This document shows, one piece after another, positions 1-9,267 of a DNA stretch of 64,000 nt. The translations under genes were made by a program, and so were the position numbers. Origin of the DNA: JAWXBR01 sp034440235 (GTDB taxonomy: Bacteria > Bacteroidota > Ignavibacteria > Kapaibacteriales > Kapaibacteriaceae); the NCBI GenBank assembly GCA_034440235.1, contig JAWXBR010000013.1, forward strand, positions 59,411-123,410, given 5' to 3'. Position 1 is the stretch's first letter, and the number at the start of each line of letters is the position of its first letter. A model generated the notes under the pieces. That model made no database searches and had not been told where the DNA came from. It saw only the letters and a program-made list of their open reading frames with translations.

Positions 1-1
1 C

Positions 2-2827
2 AAATACGATCAGGCTGCTACGACGCCGTCGCTTCTGCATGTGAAGGAAATATCCCTTGACTCGGTGGTACGCATCGACACGATCATCAGTGACCGCTCA
101 CAGCTCGTCGTCGATTTCAAACCCGGACAGACACGGTTCTTCCAGATCAAACGGATGCAGGCGACAGACACCGTGAATACGGGTTTTCTGGCCTATTCCA
201 CTCAAAATAAGCTTGTGTCGTATCCCGTTGTCAACGCAACGAATGCCGCCTACACCGATAGCATTCGCTATCACCTGGCGTACCACCGCAAGGATGACTC
301 GACAGATTACGGTGGAGTATGGGCGGTGTATTACCAACGCTCTATCCCATACCACCGGGATTCGCTTCCGCTCGTCGCAGGTCTGAAATGGGAGACACCG
401 ATTCGTTTGACGGGCATGACAAGGTCAAGTGTAACCAAAACCGACGCCCTGAACCGTACAATGTACTTCGATATCGACTCCACGACCTATCTCAGCCATG
501 TGCCTTTGTATACCGAATCGATGAAGAACTGCTGCTGTGGTTTTCCAAGCATTGTCGTACGCGAGGTGACAGCATTCCATCCAAAGATATTCGTGGTCTA
601 CAGTTGCGAAGATGAATGGGCCACAAACGAATACAAAGACAGTTACTTCCACATTGTCGAGAATGCATTCAATGACGACGCGACCTTGAATCCGGCAACG
701 CTGGACGGCAATGGCAAATCACTCATCATTTGTGGCAAGGGCGGTACACATGACCGTGGCGTCGATACGTTGAAGTCCCTTGCGCGGTGGGGTACGCCCG
801 TGATCAATGCGGCGTCGGCGCATAATATGTATTACGCATGGAGTGCCGACGGGGGCATCGGAGCGGCGACAAAAGCGGACACAGTGGATTGGTTTCCAGC
901 GTATGATGCTTGGACCGCCATTCCCATCGTGAACATCTCACAAGGAGATTTGACAATGGACGGCGGCTCACCGCAATTGCCGAGTCTGAATGTGTATTCC
1001 AATCTCTCGCAGAACAGAACGGACGCGACCCTGGTTTGGCGCGAGGGCACCACGAATCCGCATATACGATATACAAGGTTAATACAGGGTCTGACGGCGA
1101 CTGCGATTGACCGTATGCTCCCTGCGTTCATTGGCATGACGTACGTTCCGGCTGCCCTGCCTGCGATTCCCATCAATGCCTTGAACCGGATTGCTGTCGT
1201 TGGTGGTGCAGCGGTGGACGACGACGCGGACCTGCCTGTGGTCGTGCGTTCCATTCAACAGGACACAATGAAGCTCTTCGAGCGCGATACAAACGGTTTT
1301 GGGAGTCTCTATAAATACAATCTTGAGACAGTGGCATGGGAAGAATATGTGCGGTCGACCACGCGCAACAGGGTTCGATACAATCACTTCATTGATCGTT
1401 GGGGATACTTCTCTACTCAGGTGAAGTTCTGGTATGCGAATACGACCTATGGCGACTTCAGCAGCCTGTTTCATCCCGTTCTGACGAATGCGCATGTGTG
1501 GATGGATTCGCTTCACTGGGAAGGATGGGTCGATGACAGCACATTCGTGACCTATGGCGACAGTCTGTTCTTCAAATGGGGCAACAACACGGACAGTGCA
1601 CTCATCGTGAATTACAATGTGCTCCCACAGGGCTCATACCTCGATTTAAATGTAGCGAAGACAGCCGCACATGCGACCTACTGGACGGGTCTTCGTCAGT
1701 TCTCCAACCTCGTGAGTCAACAGATCATGATCCGTCGGTTGGTCGGCGTCCCACAGCCTCCCGGGATCACGGTGCATCCACTCTACCTTCGTGCCGGTGG
1801 TGCATGGCCACATGTGGCAATGCGGCAGAGGGAGAACTGGCCAAATGGTGTGTCTGCGGTACGGCGCGTGTTGCAGTACACCAGCGGTATCGATCCTGCG
1901 CCGTCACTCGTGGCATCCGCGGAGCAGTTCTATAAACTATCTGACGATGTAAAAACACCTGAACCAGTGACGTCCGGAGGTGTGGAGGTCGGTATGCAGA
2001 GAATCACTGCACGAGCCGTGCTGTCCGATGGCCGCAGCGTATCATTTCGGGCCGTATACGATAACATCATGCCAGAGGGGTACCATGGAAGTGCGGCGTT
2101 TGCATGGCAGACGGCATCAATGACGACACCTGTGCGTGAACTTGTGACGGAGACCTTCAGCATCGGAGATGTAGATGCCATGAAGCTGGTTTCCACAGGA
2201 TTGCTTCGTGAGAATATCGCCGTGACGATCGAGGAAGTCGATCCTGCGTCGACATCCATTGCAGAGGATGGTACTCCAACTACGAACAACTTCAACGAGC
2301 CTGACGAATCCGCTCAGGTGACGTTGGCGCAAGGCGACGAGGAAGCCCCGGACAACGCTGCAAAGGCTCTGTACTACCTAACATCGGGCGACGATAAACT
2401 GTATCGACTGCGCATGAAGTACACGGGCACCGATGCCGTTGTCTATCACGAGGACCTCAACATCGATCCGGAGGAAGAGTCCTTCGAAAAGGGTGGTAGC
2501 GAGCCTGTTCGCATCGTCAATCTGCGGACGATGAAGGGTGAGCGTATTGGCGGCTCTTCTAACCTGCGCATCTACCCAAATCCATCCAGCGACCGCGTAA
2601 CGATCATCATCGACGGTTCCGAACTGATCCCTGGTTCAGCTGATGGCCAGTCGCTAGTTCTCGATGTCGTCGATGGCCTCGGCAGAATGATTCTGACGAG
2701 CCCCGTGATGTTAGGTGAGGCTGTAGATGTCTCTGGACTACCGGACGGCGTATACGTTGCGCGTGTGCGCGTGGAAGGTGTGGCAGGGTCAGCGAAGGCG
2801 TCGGGGACGTTTACCATCCTGAAGTAG
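2..2827 (+). CDS. Large secreted protein with T9SS C-terminal signal (5' partial)
   Basis: The reading frame is open from the first bases of the window, so the true start lies upstream; a GTG at 41 is only the first internal candidate. At least 942 codons are present. I do not recognise the body: it is aromatic and Asp/Thr/Ser rich with beta-type composition, and has a CCCG cluster near the first fifth. The last 85 or so residues form a type A sorting domain of the T9SS, with YPNPSSDRVTI followed by DVSGLPDGVYVARV and a final FTILK. In Bacteroidota this domain directs Sec-exported proteins through the outer membrane. A hairpin terminator follows within 30 bases. The secretion call is firm, but the function is unknown. 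Confidence 0.85.
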   Translation, partial: KYDQAATTPSLLHVKEISLDSVVRIDTIISDRSQLVVDFKPGQTRFFQIKRMQATDTVNTGFLAYSTQNKLVSYPVVNATNAAYTDSIRYHLAYHRKDDSTDYGGVWAVYYQRSIPYHRDSLPLVAGLKWETPIRLTGMTRSSVTKTDALNRTMYFDIDSTTYLSHVPLYTESMKNCCCGFPSIVVREVTAFHPKIFVVYSCEDEWATNEYKDSYFHIVENAFNDDATLNPATLDGNGKSLIICGKGGTHDRGVDTLKSLARWGTPVINAASAHNMYYAWSADGGIGAATKADTVDWFPAYDAWTAIPIVNISQGDLTMDGGSPQLPSLNVYSNLSQNRTDATLVWREGTTNPHIRYTRLIQGLTATAIDRMLPAFIGMTYVPAALPAIPINALNRIAVVGGAAVDDDADLPVVVRSIQQDTMKLFERDTNGFGSLYKYNLETVAWEEYVRSTTRNRVRYNHFIDRWGYFSTQVKFWYANTTYGDFSSLFHPVLTNAHVWMDSLHWEGWVDDSTFVTYGDSLFFKWGNNTDSALIVNYNVLPQGSYLDLNVAKTAAHATYWTGLRQFSNLVSQQIMIRRLVGVPQPPGITVHPLYLRAGGAWPHVAMRQRENWPNGVSAVRRVLQYTSGIDPAPSLVASAEQFYKLSDDVKTPEPVTSGGVEVGMQRITARAVLSDGRSVSFRAVYDNIMPEGYHGSAAFAWQTASMTTPVRELVTETFSIGDVDAMKLVSTGLLRENIAVTIEEVDPASTSIAEDGTPTTNNFNEPDESAQVTLAQGDEEAPDNAAKALYYLTSGDDKLYRLRMKYTGTDAVVYHEDLNIDPEEESFEKGGSEPVRIVNLRTMKGERIGGSSNLRIYPNPSSDRVTIIIDGSELIPGSADGQSLVLDVVDGLGRMILTSPVMLGEAVDVSGLPDGVYVARVRVEGVAGSAKASGTFTILK

Positions 2828-2850
2828 CAACAATACATCAGACCGAAACG

Positions 2851-2888
2851 AAAGAGCCTGTCTGCAAATGCGGATAGGCTCTTTGTCT
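2851..2888. terminator. Bidirectional intrinsic terminator
   Basis: A nine-base perfect inverted repeat, AAAGAGCCT (2851-2859) with AGGCTCTTT (2876-2884), is followed by a T-rich tract. It lies between two convergent genes and has A and T flanks on both sides, so it can serve both. Confidence 0.8.
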
Positions 2889-2889
2889 T

Positions 2890-3672
2890 TTAATGCACCT
2901 CTTCGAGGATCTCTTTTGCGAGAACTGCGACACCTATTAGAATAACAAACCAGCCGAATCCGGACTGTAGTTTGTTGCTATCAATACGTTTTGATAGACG
3001 AGTGCCGATTACGATGCCGATGGTGGTGAGTGCTGTGAATGCAAGCACAAGAGGCCATTCATATTCGAGTCCGGTTACAGCATCTGCTCCCACACCCACA
3101 ATGCTATTCGCGCAGATTAGTATGAGAGAAGTGCCCACCGCCGTCTTCATGTCGAGTCCGGCCCACACAACAAGTGCCGGCGTCATCAAGAAGCCACCGC
3201 CCACGCCTAGAAAGCCAGACAGAGCGCCGACAGCAATGCCTATTAAAGCAAGCAAAAACGGGTGAAGTGACTGTCCTTCTGCGCGTTTGAGTTTGTTGCG
3301 ACGCAACATCGAAATACCAGCAACAAAGAGCATTGCGGCAAATGCCATCATGAGTGTTGTGTCGCGGTCGAATCCGAACGCAGTGATAGTGATGTTGGGG
3401 AGTAGCCACGCACGCACGGCTGCGATGCTTATGAGTGTGGTCGACCCAAATGCTGCAACAGCGCGCCATTCAACTTGTTTACGTTGTACGTAGGGGACAG
3501 AGCCCACGAGCGTTGCAACAGCAACGATAAAAAGGGCATAGCCGCTTGCAAGGGCTGGTGGTACCCCATACACATACACAAATGCGGGTACCGCTACGAT
3601 TGCACCACCTGCGCCTAAAAGACCGAGTGAAATGCCTATGAAAATGGCTATGAAGCCAAGGACAACTAACAT
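2890..3672 (-). CDS. TauE/SafE-family sulfite or sulfur-compound exporter
   Basis: This 260-residue polytopic inner membrane protein has about eight hydrophobic segments. It carries the duplicated Gly-rich signature of the TauE/SafE family: GLLGAGGAIVAVPAF near residue 20 and GFLGVGGGFLMTPALV near 153. Family members export sulfite, sulfoacetate or related sulfur anions. It is the third gene of a leftward group behind a persulfide dioxygenase fusion and a rhodanese, which argues for export of the sulfite or thiosulfate they make. The substrate is inferred from context. Confidence 0.85.
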   Translation of the reverse strand: MLVVLGFIAIFIGISLGLLGAGGAIVAVPAFVYVYGVPPALASGYALFIVAVATLVGSVPYVQRKQVEWRAVAAFGSTTLISIAAVRAWLLPNITITAFGFDRDTTLMMAFAAMLFVAGISMLRRNKLKRAEGQSLHPFLLALIGIAVGALSGFLGVGGGFLMTPALVVWAGLDMKTAVGTSLILICANSIVGVGADAVTGLEYEWPLVLAFTALTTIGIVIGTRLSKRIDSNKLQSGFGWFVILIGVAVLAKEILEEVH

Positions 3673-3731
3673 GCCGTTGTCACAACTGGCATGTTGCTAC
3701 CATTCGATCGTGTCGTTTCGCAATCAAGGTA

Positions 3732-4061
3732 TTACCACGCGAGCATGCCGCCTTTCAAATTCTTGAGCTTGGTGTAGCCGCTGGCTTCGAGGAAATGAAT
3801 GGCCTGACCGCTTCTGTTGCCACTGCGGCAGTACACGATAATTTCTCGTCCCTTGTAATTGTCGAGCTCGTCTAAACGGTCGGGTAATTCGTTAAGCGGA
3901 ATGAGCAGGGAGTGTGCGATGTTTTTTTCTTCGTGCTCTTCGGGCTGACGTACATCGAGCATGATGATGTCTTCGCCAAGGTCGAGACGACCTTTTAATT
4001 CAATTGCAGTTATCTCATCCATTGATGTTTTTTTTTCAGATAGTTTAACAACGCCAGGCAT
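3732..4061 (-). CDS. Single-domain rhodanese (sulfurtransferase)
   Basis: This is a one-domain rhodanese of about 100 residues. It has the LDVRQPEEHEEKNIAHSLLIP block and the active-site loop CRSGNRSG, whose first Cys would carry the persulfide. It probably moves sulfane sulfur between the upstream dioxygenase fusion and other acceptors in the cytoplasm. The start is uncertain. ATG at 4061 is used here, but ATG at 4022 (MDEITAIELKG) gives a more typical length and avoids a run of nine A bases at 4025-4033. It lies 24 bases after the stop of the dioxygenase gene. Confidence 0.85.
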   Translation of the reverse strand: MPGVVKLSEKKTSMDEITAIELKGRLDLGEDIIMLDVRQPEEHEEKNIAHSLLIPLNELPDRLDELDNYKGREIIVYCRSGNRSGQAIHFLEASGYTKLKNLKGGMLAW

Positions 4062-4085
4062 TGTTTGCAAGGTATTCTAATAGCG

Positions 4086-5501
4086 TTAGGCATTGGTTGC
4101 AGGCGGCATCTCTACTGGCTTGCCAGCCGATTCCCATCCGCCGAAGCCGGGAGGGAAGTTGATGATGTTGGTGAAGCCTTCTTTGCGTAGGTAGGTGGAA
4201 GCGACCATCGATCGGTCACCACCCTGACATGCAACGACGACGGTGCCGACGCGTGGAATTTCGTCGAGATGTTCGTCGAGATGCCCGCCGTGAATGTTAT
4301 GTGCCCCCGGAATAAAGCCCTGAGCATGTTCGGTGGCAGCACGGACGTCGAGAATGTAGAGGTCTTCGCTCTGTAAAACGCTTTCGAGTTCGTCGGCTGT
4401 CATTTGTGCCAGCACATCGAGCGGACGTCCTTCTCCCTTCCACTCTTCGATGCCCGAAAGATAACCTTGTATATTATCGAGTCCGATGCGCATAAGATTG
4501 CGCGCGAGTTGTTCGATACGATCTTCCGCTGCAACAAGAAAAAAGGGATGTGAATACGGAATCATCCATCCGGCCCACGTTGTAAACGATTTTATATCCT
4601 GGATGTTCACACTCGTCGGGATATGTCCGACGACATACGCGCTCTTATGTCGAGTATCTACAACCCACTCCGAATTATCTAACGCCTCTTGTATATCTGC
4701 AGGCGAAACACGATGTGGAATGTGGACTTCGGTTTTTAACGGACGTTCTTCTTTGTTGAGCCGCTTCATGTGTGCGAAGTAGTAAGGGGGCTCGGGCTGA
4801 CCCGAAAGGAGCTCTTTAACAAATGCTTCTTCGTCGGTGTGACGCATGGCCCAATTCACAATCTTTTCATATCCGACGGTCGACGATGGTACGGCCCCTA
4901 GGGCTTTGCCGCAGGCAGAGCCCGCCCCATGCGCAGGATGTACCTGGATGTGATCGGGTAGTTGTTTGAAGCGTTGGAGAGAAGCGAACATCTGACGTGC
5001 GCCTGTGTCGCTTGAGCCTGAGGTGCCGACGACTTTTTCGAGGAGGTCGGGACGTCCCACGTCGCCTACAAACACGAAGTCGCCAGAGAAAAACATCAGC
5101 GGTTGGTCCGAAGCCGCGCCGTCGGTAACGAGAAAGCTGATATGCTCTGGGGTATGTCCGGGCGTATGCCACACCTCGACAACGAGGTTGCCAACCTTGA
5201 ATACATCACCATTGCGGAGTCCGTGATGCTCGAAGGCATACTGCCAGTCCGAACCGCCTTCGTCGCTAAGCATCATCTGCGCACCAGTTACGGCATTCAA
5301 TTCGCGCGATCCACATAGGAAGTCGGCATGGATGTGTGTTTCGGCAGCCATGGTGATGCGAAGGCGCTCGCGACGTGCTGTGCCGAGGTAGCAGTCGATG
5401 TCACGCTGGGCGTCGATGACCATTGCGTCGCCCGTGGCCTGACATCCGATGATGTATGAGGCGTGGGCAAGGTTGGGTTCGTAGAAACGGGAGAAGAACA
5501 T
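4086..5501 (-). CDS. CstB-like persulfide dioxygenase fused to two rhodanese domains
   Basis: This 471-residue protein has three parts. An N-terminal metallo-beta-lactamase domain of the ETHE1 persulfide dioxygenase type carries THIHAD (55-60), HTPGHTPEH (112-120), Asp141 and HPAHG. A middle rhodanese fold has no Cys in its loop. A C-terminal active rhodanese has CQGGDRS with Cys at 425. The order matches staphylococcal CstB, which oxidises low-molecular-weight persulfides to sulfite and thiosulfate. The start at 5501 is chosen because the conserved N-terminus FFSRFYEPNLAHASYIIG begins there and a TATCTTTG promoter box lies a few bases upstream. It heads an operon with a rhodanese and TauE. 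Confidence 0.9.
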   Translation of the reverse strand: MFFSRFYEPNLAHASYIIGCQATGDAMVIDAQRDIDCYLGTARRERLRITMAAETHIHADFLCGSRELNAVTGAQMMLSDEGGSDWQYAFEHHGLRNGDVFKVGNLVVEVWHTPGHTPEHISFLVTDGAASDQPLMFFSGDFVFVGDVGRPDLLEKVVGTSGSSDTGARQMFASLQRFKQLPDHIQVHPAHGAGSACGKALGAVPSSTVGYEKIVNWAMRHTDEEAFVKELLSGQPEPPYYFAHMKRLNKEERPLKTEVHIPHRVSPADIQEALDNSEWVVDTRHKSAYVVGHIPTSVNIQDIKSFTTWAGWMIPYSHPFFLVAAEDRIEQLARNLMRIGLDNIQGYLSGIEEWKGEGRPLDVLAQMTADELESVLQSEDLYILDVRAATEHAQGFIPGAHNIHGGHLDEHLDEIPRVGTVVVACQGGDRSMVASTYLRKEGFTNIINFPPGFGGWESAGKPVEMPPATNA

Positions 5502-5506
5502 TGATG

Positions 5507-5514
5507 CAAAGATA
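5507..5514 (-). promoter_or_regulatory. TATCTTTG -7 element upstream of persulfide dioxygenase
   Basis: TATCTTTG on the minus strand matches the Bacteroidota -7 consensus TAnnTTTG and ends five bases before the ATG. This would give a very short or absent leader. The same octamer recurs upstream of several genes in this window. Confidence 0.5.
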
Positions 5515-5636
5515 GGGGGTCTTTGTGAACCGAGTCGCTCGATTGGTACACCGCGCGTTGATTGCAGAGAGCAGTTGGAATACGTTGCCGAAAGTAATGC
5601 AACAACAACTACTCTATGCAACACAAGGAGGCGACG

Positions 5637-6158
5637 ATGGAACGATCGACTGCATACCTATACCGACTACTAACGCGGCAATTTGCGGGTGTAGACAAAG
5701 ACGATGTACGAGATGCAATTGGAACAGCGCAGCTCGTAACTGCAGAGCGTGTAATGATGGTACGAGAACCAGTATTAAACGAAGAAGCATTTATGACCTG
5801 TGTCGCTCGACGTGCATTGAATGTGATGGTGAAGAGGAAGAAACGCCACGACTACCCGCAAGCCGGGGACGAGTCGTGGCGACTCTTTGAGCGTCAGCAT
5901 CTATCAGCCAATTCAGAATTGGAGCTCGATGCATCTATTGAAAGCCGTCGGTTGTTAGAAGTGCTGCCGGTTAGTTACTCCGAAGTATTACGACTGCATT
6001 ATCTGGAAGGAATCACGCTTGATGAAGCTTCGAAACGTGTAGGCGTTAGTGCAGAGTGCATGCGTAAACGCCACGAACGCGCATTACGCATGGCTAGACG
6101 CCTGCTGGGTACTACGTATGCGGGAAAAAGAGCAGCAAGTACGGTAGACTCAAAATGA
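5637..6158 (+). CDS. RNA polymerase sigma factor, ECF-like
   Basis: This is a 173-residue protein. Its C-terminal third is a clear sigma-70 region 4: LPVSYSEVLRLHYLEGITLD followed by EASKRVGVSAECMRKRHERA, a helix-turn-helix that reads the -35 region. The N-terminal region 2 is divergent (FMTCVARRALNVMVKRKKRH). The start at 5637 is set by an ideal AAGGAGG at 5625-5631; a weaker ATG exists at 5616. It is divergent from the sulfur operon, which it may control. No anti-sigma gene is adjacent. Its last 47 bases overlap the convergent UbiA-like gene. Confidence 0.8.
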   Translation: MERSTAYLYRLLTRQFAGVDKDDVRDAIGTAQLVTAERVMMVREPVLNEEAFMTCVARRALNVMVKRKKRHDYPQAGDESWRLFERQHLSANSELELDASIESRRLLEVLPVSYSEVLRLHYLEGITLDEASKRVGVSAECMRKRHERALRMARRLLGTTYAGKRAASTVDSK

Positions 6159-6966
6159 GTTCGCTGGTGAGGCGGGCGTGTGGACGCTGCAAACGACCAA
6201 ATGCAAAAGGCAAGAGTGCGGTGCATACACACATGCAAAGAAGTACGATTGCTAGCGGCACGTCGCTCGTTGTTCGTATCACATCGAACGGTGTTCGCAG
6301 CACCGCTAGAAAAAACATCGCAACGCTAATTACTGTGGCAGCGCCTAGGCACAGTCTCATAAGTAGGCGCGCTCTTGGTAAACCCATTTCCAGAGCGGAG
6401 CTCGAGACACCTAACTCTGTATCGGTACTTGTATCGCTTATGCTTAATTGAAGTACGATTGCAGTGACAATAGATGTGAATGTAACAAGTGCCATGACTG
6501 CTGTCACGCTAAAGCCGCCGAGTCCAAGCGGAATAAACCACGTTGCGAACGCATAAATGAGAATTACATTGGTGTCCTTCAGCGTACCTGCAAAACGTCG
6601 CGATGTCGCACGTTGTAGCACATGGTGAGCAACGATGAAGACTGCACACAAAGGCGCTGCAATGAGCATCCAAGGCGAGAACGTCATGAGTGCAACGGTT
6701 ACAACAAGTGCCATTGCCACGACGCAAATGACGGTAAGCAACGACGCGTGCCGTGCATGAAACTGATGTCTGAATGTTGGGTGTTCTGCCGGAGCAAGAC
6801 GCACGTCGATTAATCTGTCAGCGGTGTACACCACCCATGCGCTTAGCGGCACAACAAACCACCACGAAAGTGGGAGGTGTGATTGTGTTATACGCTCTGC
6901 CAGAATTCCAGTAGCCGCCACTCCCGCAACGATGTCGAGGTTCAGGAAGTGGATGTACTTAATCAC
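6112..6966 (-). CDS. UbiA-like polytopic membrane protein
   Basis: This 284-residue protein has about eight or nine membrane segments. A motif after the second segment, YTADRLIDV, resembles the first Asp-rich motif (DxxxD) of UbiA prenyltransferases. A second Asp-rich motif is weak (SDTSTDTE). Family members transfer prenyl groups to aromatic acceptors, but the low motif conservation makes the substrate unknown. Translation starts at a GTG that overlaps the stop of the upstream gene (GTGA), so it is the last coupled gene of the long leftward group. Its 3' end overlaps the convergent sigma factor gene. Confidence 0.55.
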   Translation of the reverse strand: MIKYIHFLNLDIVAGVAATGILAERITQSHLPLSWWFVVPLSAWVVYTADRLIDVRLAPAEHPTFRHQFHARHASLLTVICVVAMALVVTVALMTFSPWMLIAAPLCAVFIVAHHVLQRATSRRFAGTLKDTNVILIYAFATWFIPLGLGGFSVTAVMALVTFTSIVTAIVLQLSISDTSTDTELGVSSSALEMGLPRARLLMRLCLGAATVISVAMFFLAVLRTPFDVIRTTSDVPLAIVLLCMCVCTALLPFAFGRLQRPHARLTSELILSLPYLLLFFPHT

Positions 6967-7376
6967 CGACGTTCGTTTTGTAAATCTTTCACCTTCGCAA
7001 GATCGTGTGCGATGTCTACAACATTGCGCACAACTCCTTGCGTCATTCCAAAATACACGTCATCGAAACGCTTGAGGTGCTCGTCGTCGAGGTGATTTAC
7101 TAACAATGCCATCTGCTCGCGCAGGTCATTCAATAGGGTGCCGAACTCGCGCTCTAAGACCGCATATCCTTCGCTGCCCAGAGATGCACGACGCAAGGTT
7201 CCGTAGACATTCCAGAGCCCCTTACCTGTGCGAGTTAGCGTATTGAACAACTCGTGTTCGTCGTGGGTGGCCCCTAGTTCGAGAAGCGTGCCAACGTCAT
7301 TCTTCTTACGTAGGCCACCTTCGACAGCGTCGTTTAAATAGTCGAGGACCGCTATGGTGTCGGGTGATAGTTCCAC
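6963..7376 (-). CDS. Small helical protein of unknown function
   Basis: This 137-residue soluble protein is predicted to be almost entirely helical, with Leu/Asp/Glu-rich heptad-like stretches and no Cys. The start is a GTG sharing its first base with the TAG stop of the upstream lipoprotein (TAGTG), so translation is probably coupled. The segment GKGLWNVYGTLRRASLG and the C-terminal helix loosely resemble the DUF1641 group, but I cannot assign it. It sits between a lipoprotein and a UbiA-like membrane protein. Confidence 0.6.
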   Translation of the reverse strand: MELSPDTIAVLDYLNDAVEGGLRKKNDVGTLLELGATHDEHELFNTLTRTGKGLWNVYGTLRRASLGSEGYAVLEREFGTLLNDLREQMALLVNHLDDEHLKRFDDVYFGMTQGVVRNVVDIAHDLAKVKDLQNERR

Positions 7377-8023
7377 TAGTACTGAATCGTAGCGACGATT
7401 GAGCGAAACACCTTCAGGATGTCGGCATCTGGTGGCAGGTCTTTGCCGGTGACGGTAAGCGGCACCAATGCAAACTCGTAGTGATTGCCTGTTGCTGAGG
7501 TAAAGACTGCACATCGTGTGCGGGGGGCTGTTGAGGAAGAGCTGAAGTCGTAGAGTCCGAATTTACGTGGACCCAATTCGGCCAGACTATACGTGCCTAT
7601 AAGCTTTGCCGTACCTGCAGTTTTGCGAACGTGTTTGTTGTATGCTGCGCGCGAAAGCCCAAGGAGTCCTTCCTTCTCGAGCTGCTCTTTTGGAGCCTCA
7701 CCTGGCAACGCAGAAAACACAGCACTGAGCGTGTATTCGGGGTTCACGGCAATTGCAACTACCTCGGACGATTGTTCACTGCGCGAATCGAGGAACAGCC
7801 AACCTTTTGGAAGCAATGCAATCATGTCGCCACTTGCACTGCGCACAAGTTCGTCGCTCATCTCAATCTCGGGCATCGGGCTAAGCGGTGCGTTCGATAC
7901 TTCGGTCTTCTGATCGGGCGGCTTAACAAACAGACACGACACAAACAGGGTCGACGAAAGCAGACATGACGCAATCACAAGCATGCACATCGCAAAACTG
8001 TTACATACAAGCACTCTTCTCAT
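7376..8023 (-). CDS. Lipoprotein of unknown function
   Basis: This is a 215-residue protein. A signal peptide ends in the lipobox-like SSTLFVSC (Cys near residue 30), predicting an outer or inner membrane lipoprotein. The mature part has a PsbP/Mog1-like beta pattern (MIALLPKGWLFLDSRSE, then FRSIVATIQY at the end). This resembles the other lipoprotein at 20.6-21.6 kb and the C-terminal half of the TPR protein at 9.3 kb, which also has QLPRSWHAIS. The start overlaps the upstream stop by ATGA. Confidence 0.7.
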   Translation of the reverse strand: MRRVLVCNSFAMCMLVIASCLLSSTLFVSCLFVKPPDQKTEVSNAPLSPMPEIEMSDELVRSASGDMIALLPKGWLFLDSRSEQSSEVVAIAVNPEYTLSAVFSALPGEAPKEQLEKEGLLGLSRAAYNKHVRKTAGTAKLIGTYSLAELGPRKFGLYDFSSSSTAPRTRCAVFTSATGNHYEFALVPLTVTGKDLPPDADILKVFRSIVATIQY

Positions 8024-8706
8024 TTCTTTTCACCGGCTTCGACCTTGTAACGCAGATTATTTTCAGGGGGCGGAAGGGGGCAAGAGTATGCTGAATTGTA
8101 AAGACAAAACGGATGGTATGCCGTATTGAAATCTATGGCAACCGAGTCGTCACCCACTACAATGGGTATGTCGAGATACCGGCCAGCTTCGTACGTAACA
8201 TAGCCATTGGTAGCGTCACGGAATGGTACAAACAAGATGTCTTCGTATTCGGCCGGTGTGTTAATGAACTTGAATGCGGTGAGATTAGAAGAATGTCCGT
8301 TTAGACTAAACGAGAGCGTCGCTACCCGTAGCGCTTTTCGTTCGTCGCCGCCCATGGTCGTTCCAATTACTACAGTGTCAGCTGGTGAATGCCACGCGAC
8401 TGAGGCGTTGACGAAGTAGTCGGCATTTGGCTCGTAAAAACGTAACCCTGTAAACGACGCACGTTTGTCTGCTGGAATAGGACTGTCCCCAGAAGAACGA
8501 AACGCATTGTCCTTCTCTCCGCGAGCTTCTAACAGAGCTGCTTCATCGTAGTCTCGTACATCTGCACGCACGTCTGCGTCTTCTTCGCATCCGGTGAAAA
8601 GCAGCGTTGCGGACACGAGTATAAAGCATGTAGAAATGCGAGACGCAGTCAACCACGCGTTTTTTCTTACGCTAGACATCATGCCTTTTCTTCGACTGAA
8701 CATCAT
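8020..8706 (-). CDS. Lipoprotein of unknown function
   Basis: About 228 residues. After a basic N-terminus there is a hydrophobic stretch ending in ATLLFTGC, a good lipobox, then an acidic linker (EEDADVRADVRDYDEA). The mature domain is beta rich and ends PLPPPENNLRYKVEAGEKK. The start at 8706 is chosen because this ATG overlaps the dcd stop as ATGA; an internal ATG pair at 8682 and 8679 could also be used. I do not recognise a family. It is coupled to dcd above and to another lipoprotein below. Confidence 0.65.
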   Translation of the reverse strand: MMFSRRKGMMSSVRKNAWLTASRISTCFILVSATLLFTGCEEDADVRADVRDYDEAALLEARGEKDNAFRSSGDSPIPADKRASFTGLRFYEPNADYFVNASVAWHSPADTVVIGTTMGGDERKALRVATLSFSLNGHSSNLTAFKFINTPAEYEDILFVPFRDATNGYVTYEAGRYLDIPIVVGDDSVAIDFNTAYHPFCLYNSAYSCPLPPPENNLRYKVEAGEKK

Positions 8707-9254
8707 GCTTTTTCTTCCACAGCGAAGTTCTTCCACATCATCGATTCTACAGGCATGTTCGTCTTTGCGTTGTATTTCGCCGAAGGCTTGCTGTTGTAAG
8801 GGTTGATGACGGTGCCTTGGACAACAAAGTAAATTAGTTGACCAATGGGCATGCCAGCGTACACACGCACAGGTTGTTTAACGCTAATCTCTAGTGTCCA
8901 GTAATTACAAAACCCAATATCGCCCTTACCTGCCGTTGCGTGTATGTCTATGCCTAGACGTCCGACGCTCGACTTGCCTTCTAGAAACGGCACATGTTCG
9001 TGTGTCTCTGTGTATTCTTCTGTTACCCCTAGGTAAAAGCGATGTGGCTGCAGAATGAAACCTTCGTCTGGAATGTTGAAGGTCGTGATGGCGTTGTGCA
9101 AACGCGCATCCAATACAGCGTCGTTGTACTCGGCTAGAGTGCGGCCAAGGTGTACGTCATAGGAATTAGAACCAAGGCATGTGTTATCGAACGGTTCTAT
9201 AACGATAGACCGCTTGGCGATGCCATCGAGGATCTCGCTGTCTGTAAGAATCAT
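8703..9254 (-). CDS. dcd: dCTP deaminase
   Basis: This 183-residue protein matches dCTP deaminase over its full length (usual length about 190). It has SYDVHLG near the N-terminus and the core GKSSVGRLGIDIHATAGKGD, where Ser and Arg act in substrate binding. The NYWTLEIS strand holds the catalytic Glu. It deaminates dCTP to dUTP in pyrimidine deoxynucleotide synthesis. Whether it also hydrolyses dUTP cannot be told. A TATTTTTG box at 9258-9265 lies just before the start, in the 13-base gap after a TPR gene, so it may have its own promoter. Confidence 0.95.
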   Translation of the reverse strand: MILTDSEILDGIAKRSIVIEPFDNTCLGSNSYDVHLGRTLAEYNDAVLDARLHNAITTFNIPDEGFILQPHRFYLGVTEEYTETHEHVPFLEGKSSVGRLGIDIHATAGKGDIGFCNYWTLEISVKQPVRVYAGMPIGQLIYFVVQGTVINPYNSKPSAKYNAKTNMPVESMMWKNFAVEEKA

Positions 9255-9267
9255 TCACAAAAATACG

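Noticed and set aside
5297..5608. Long antisense reading frames over the persulfide dioxygenase and many other genes
   Set aside because: They are shadow frames of well-supported genes, with no ribosome sites and odd composition.
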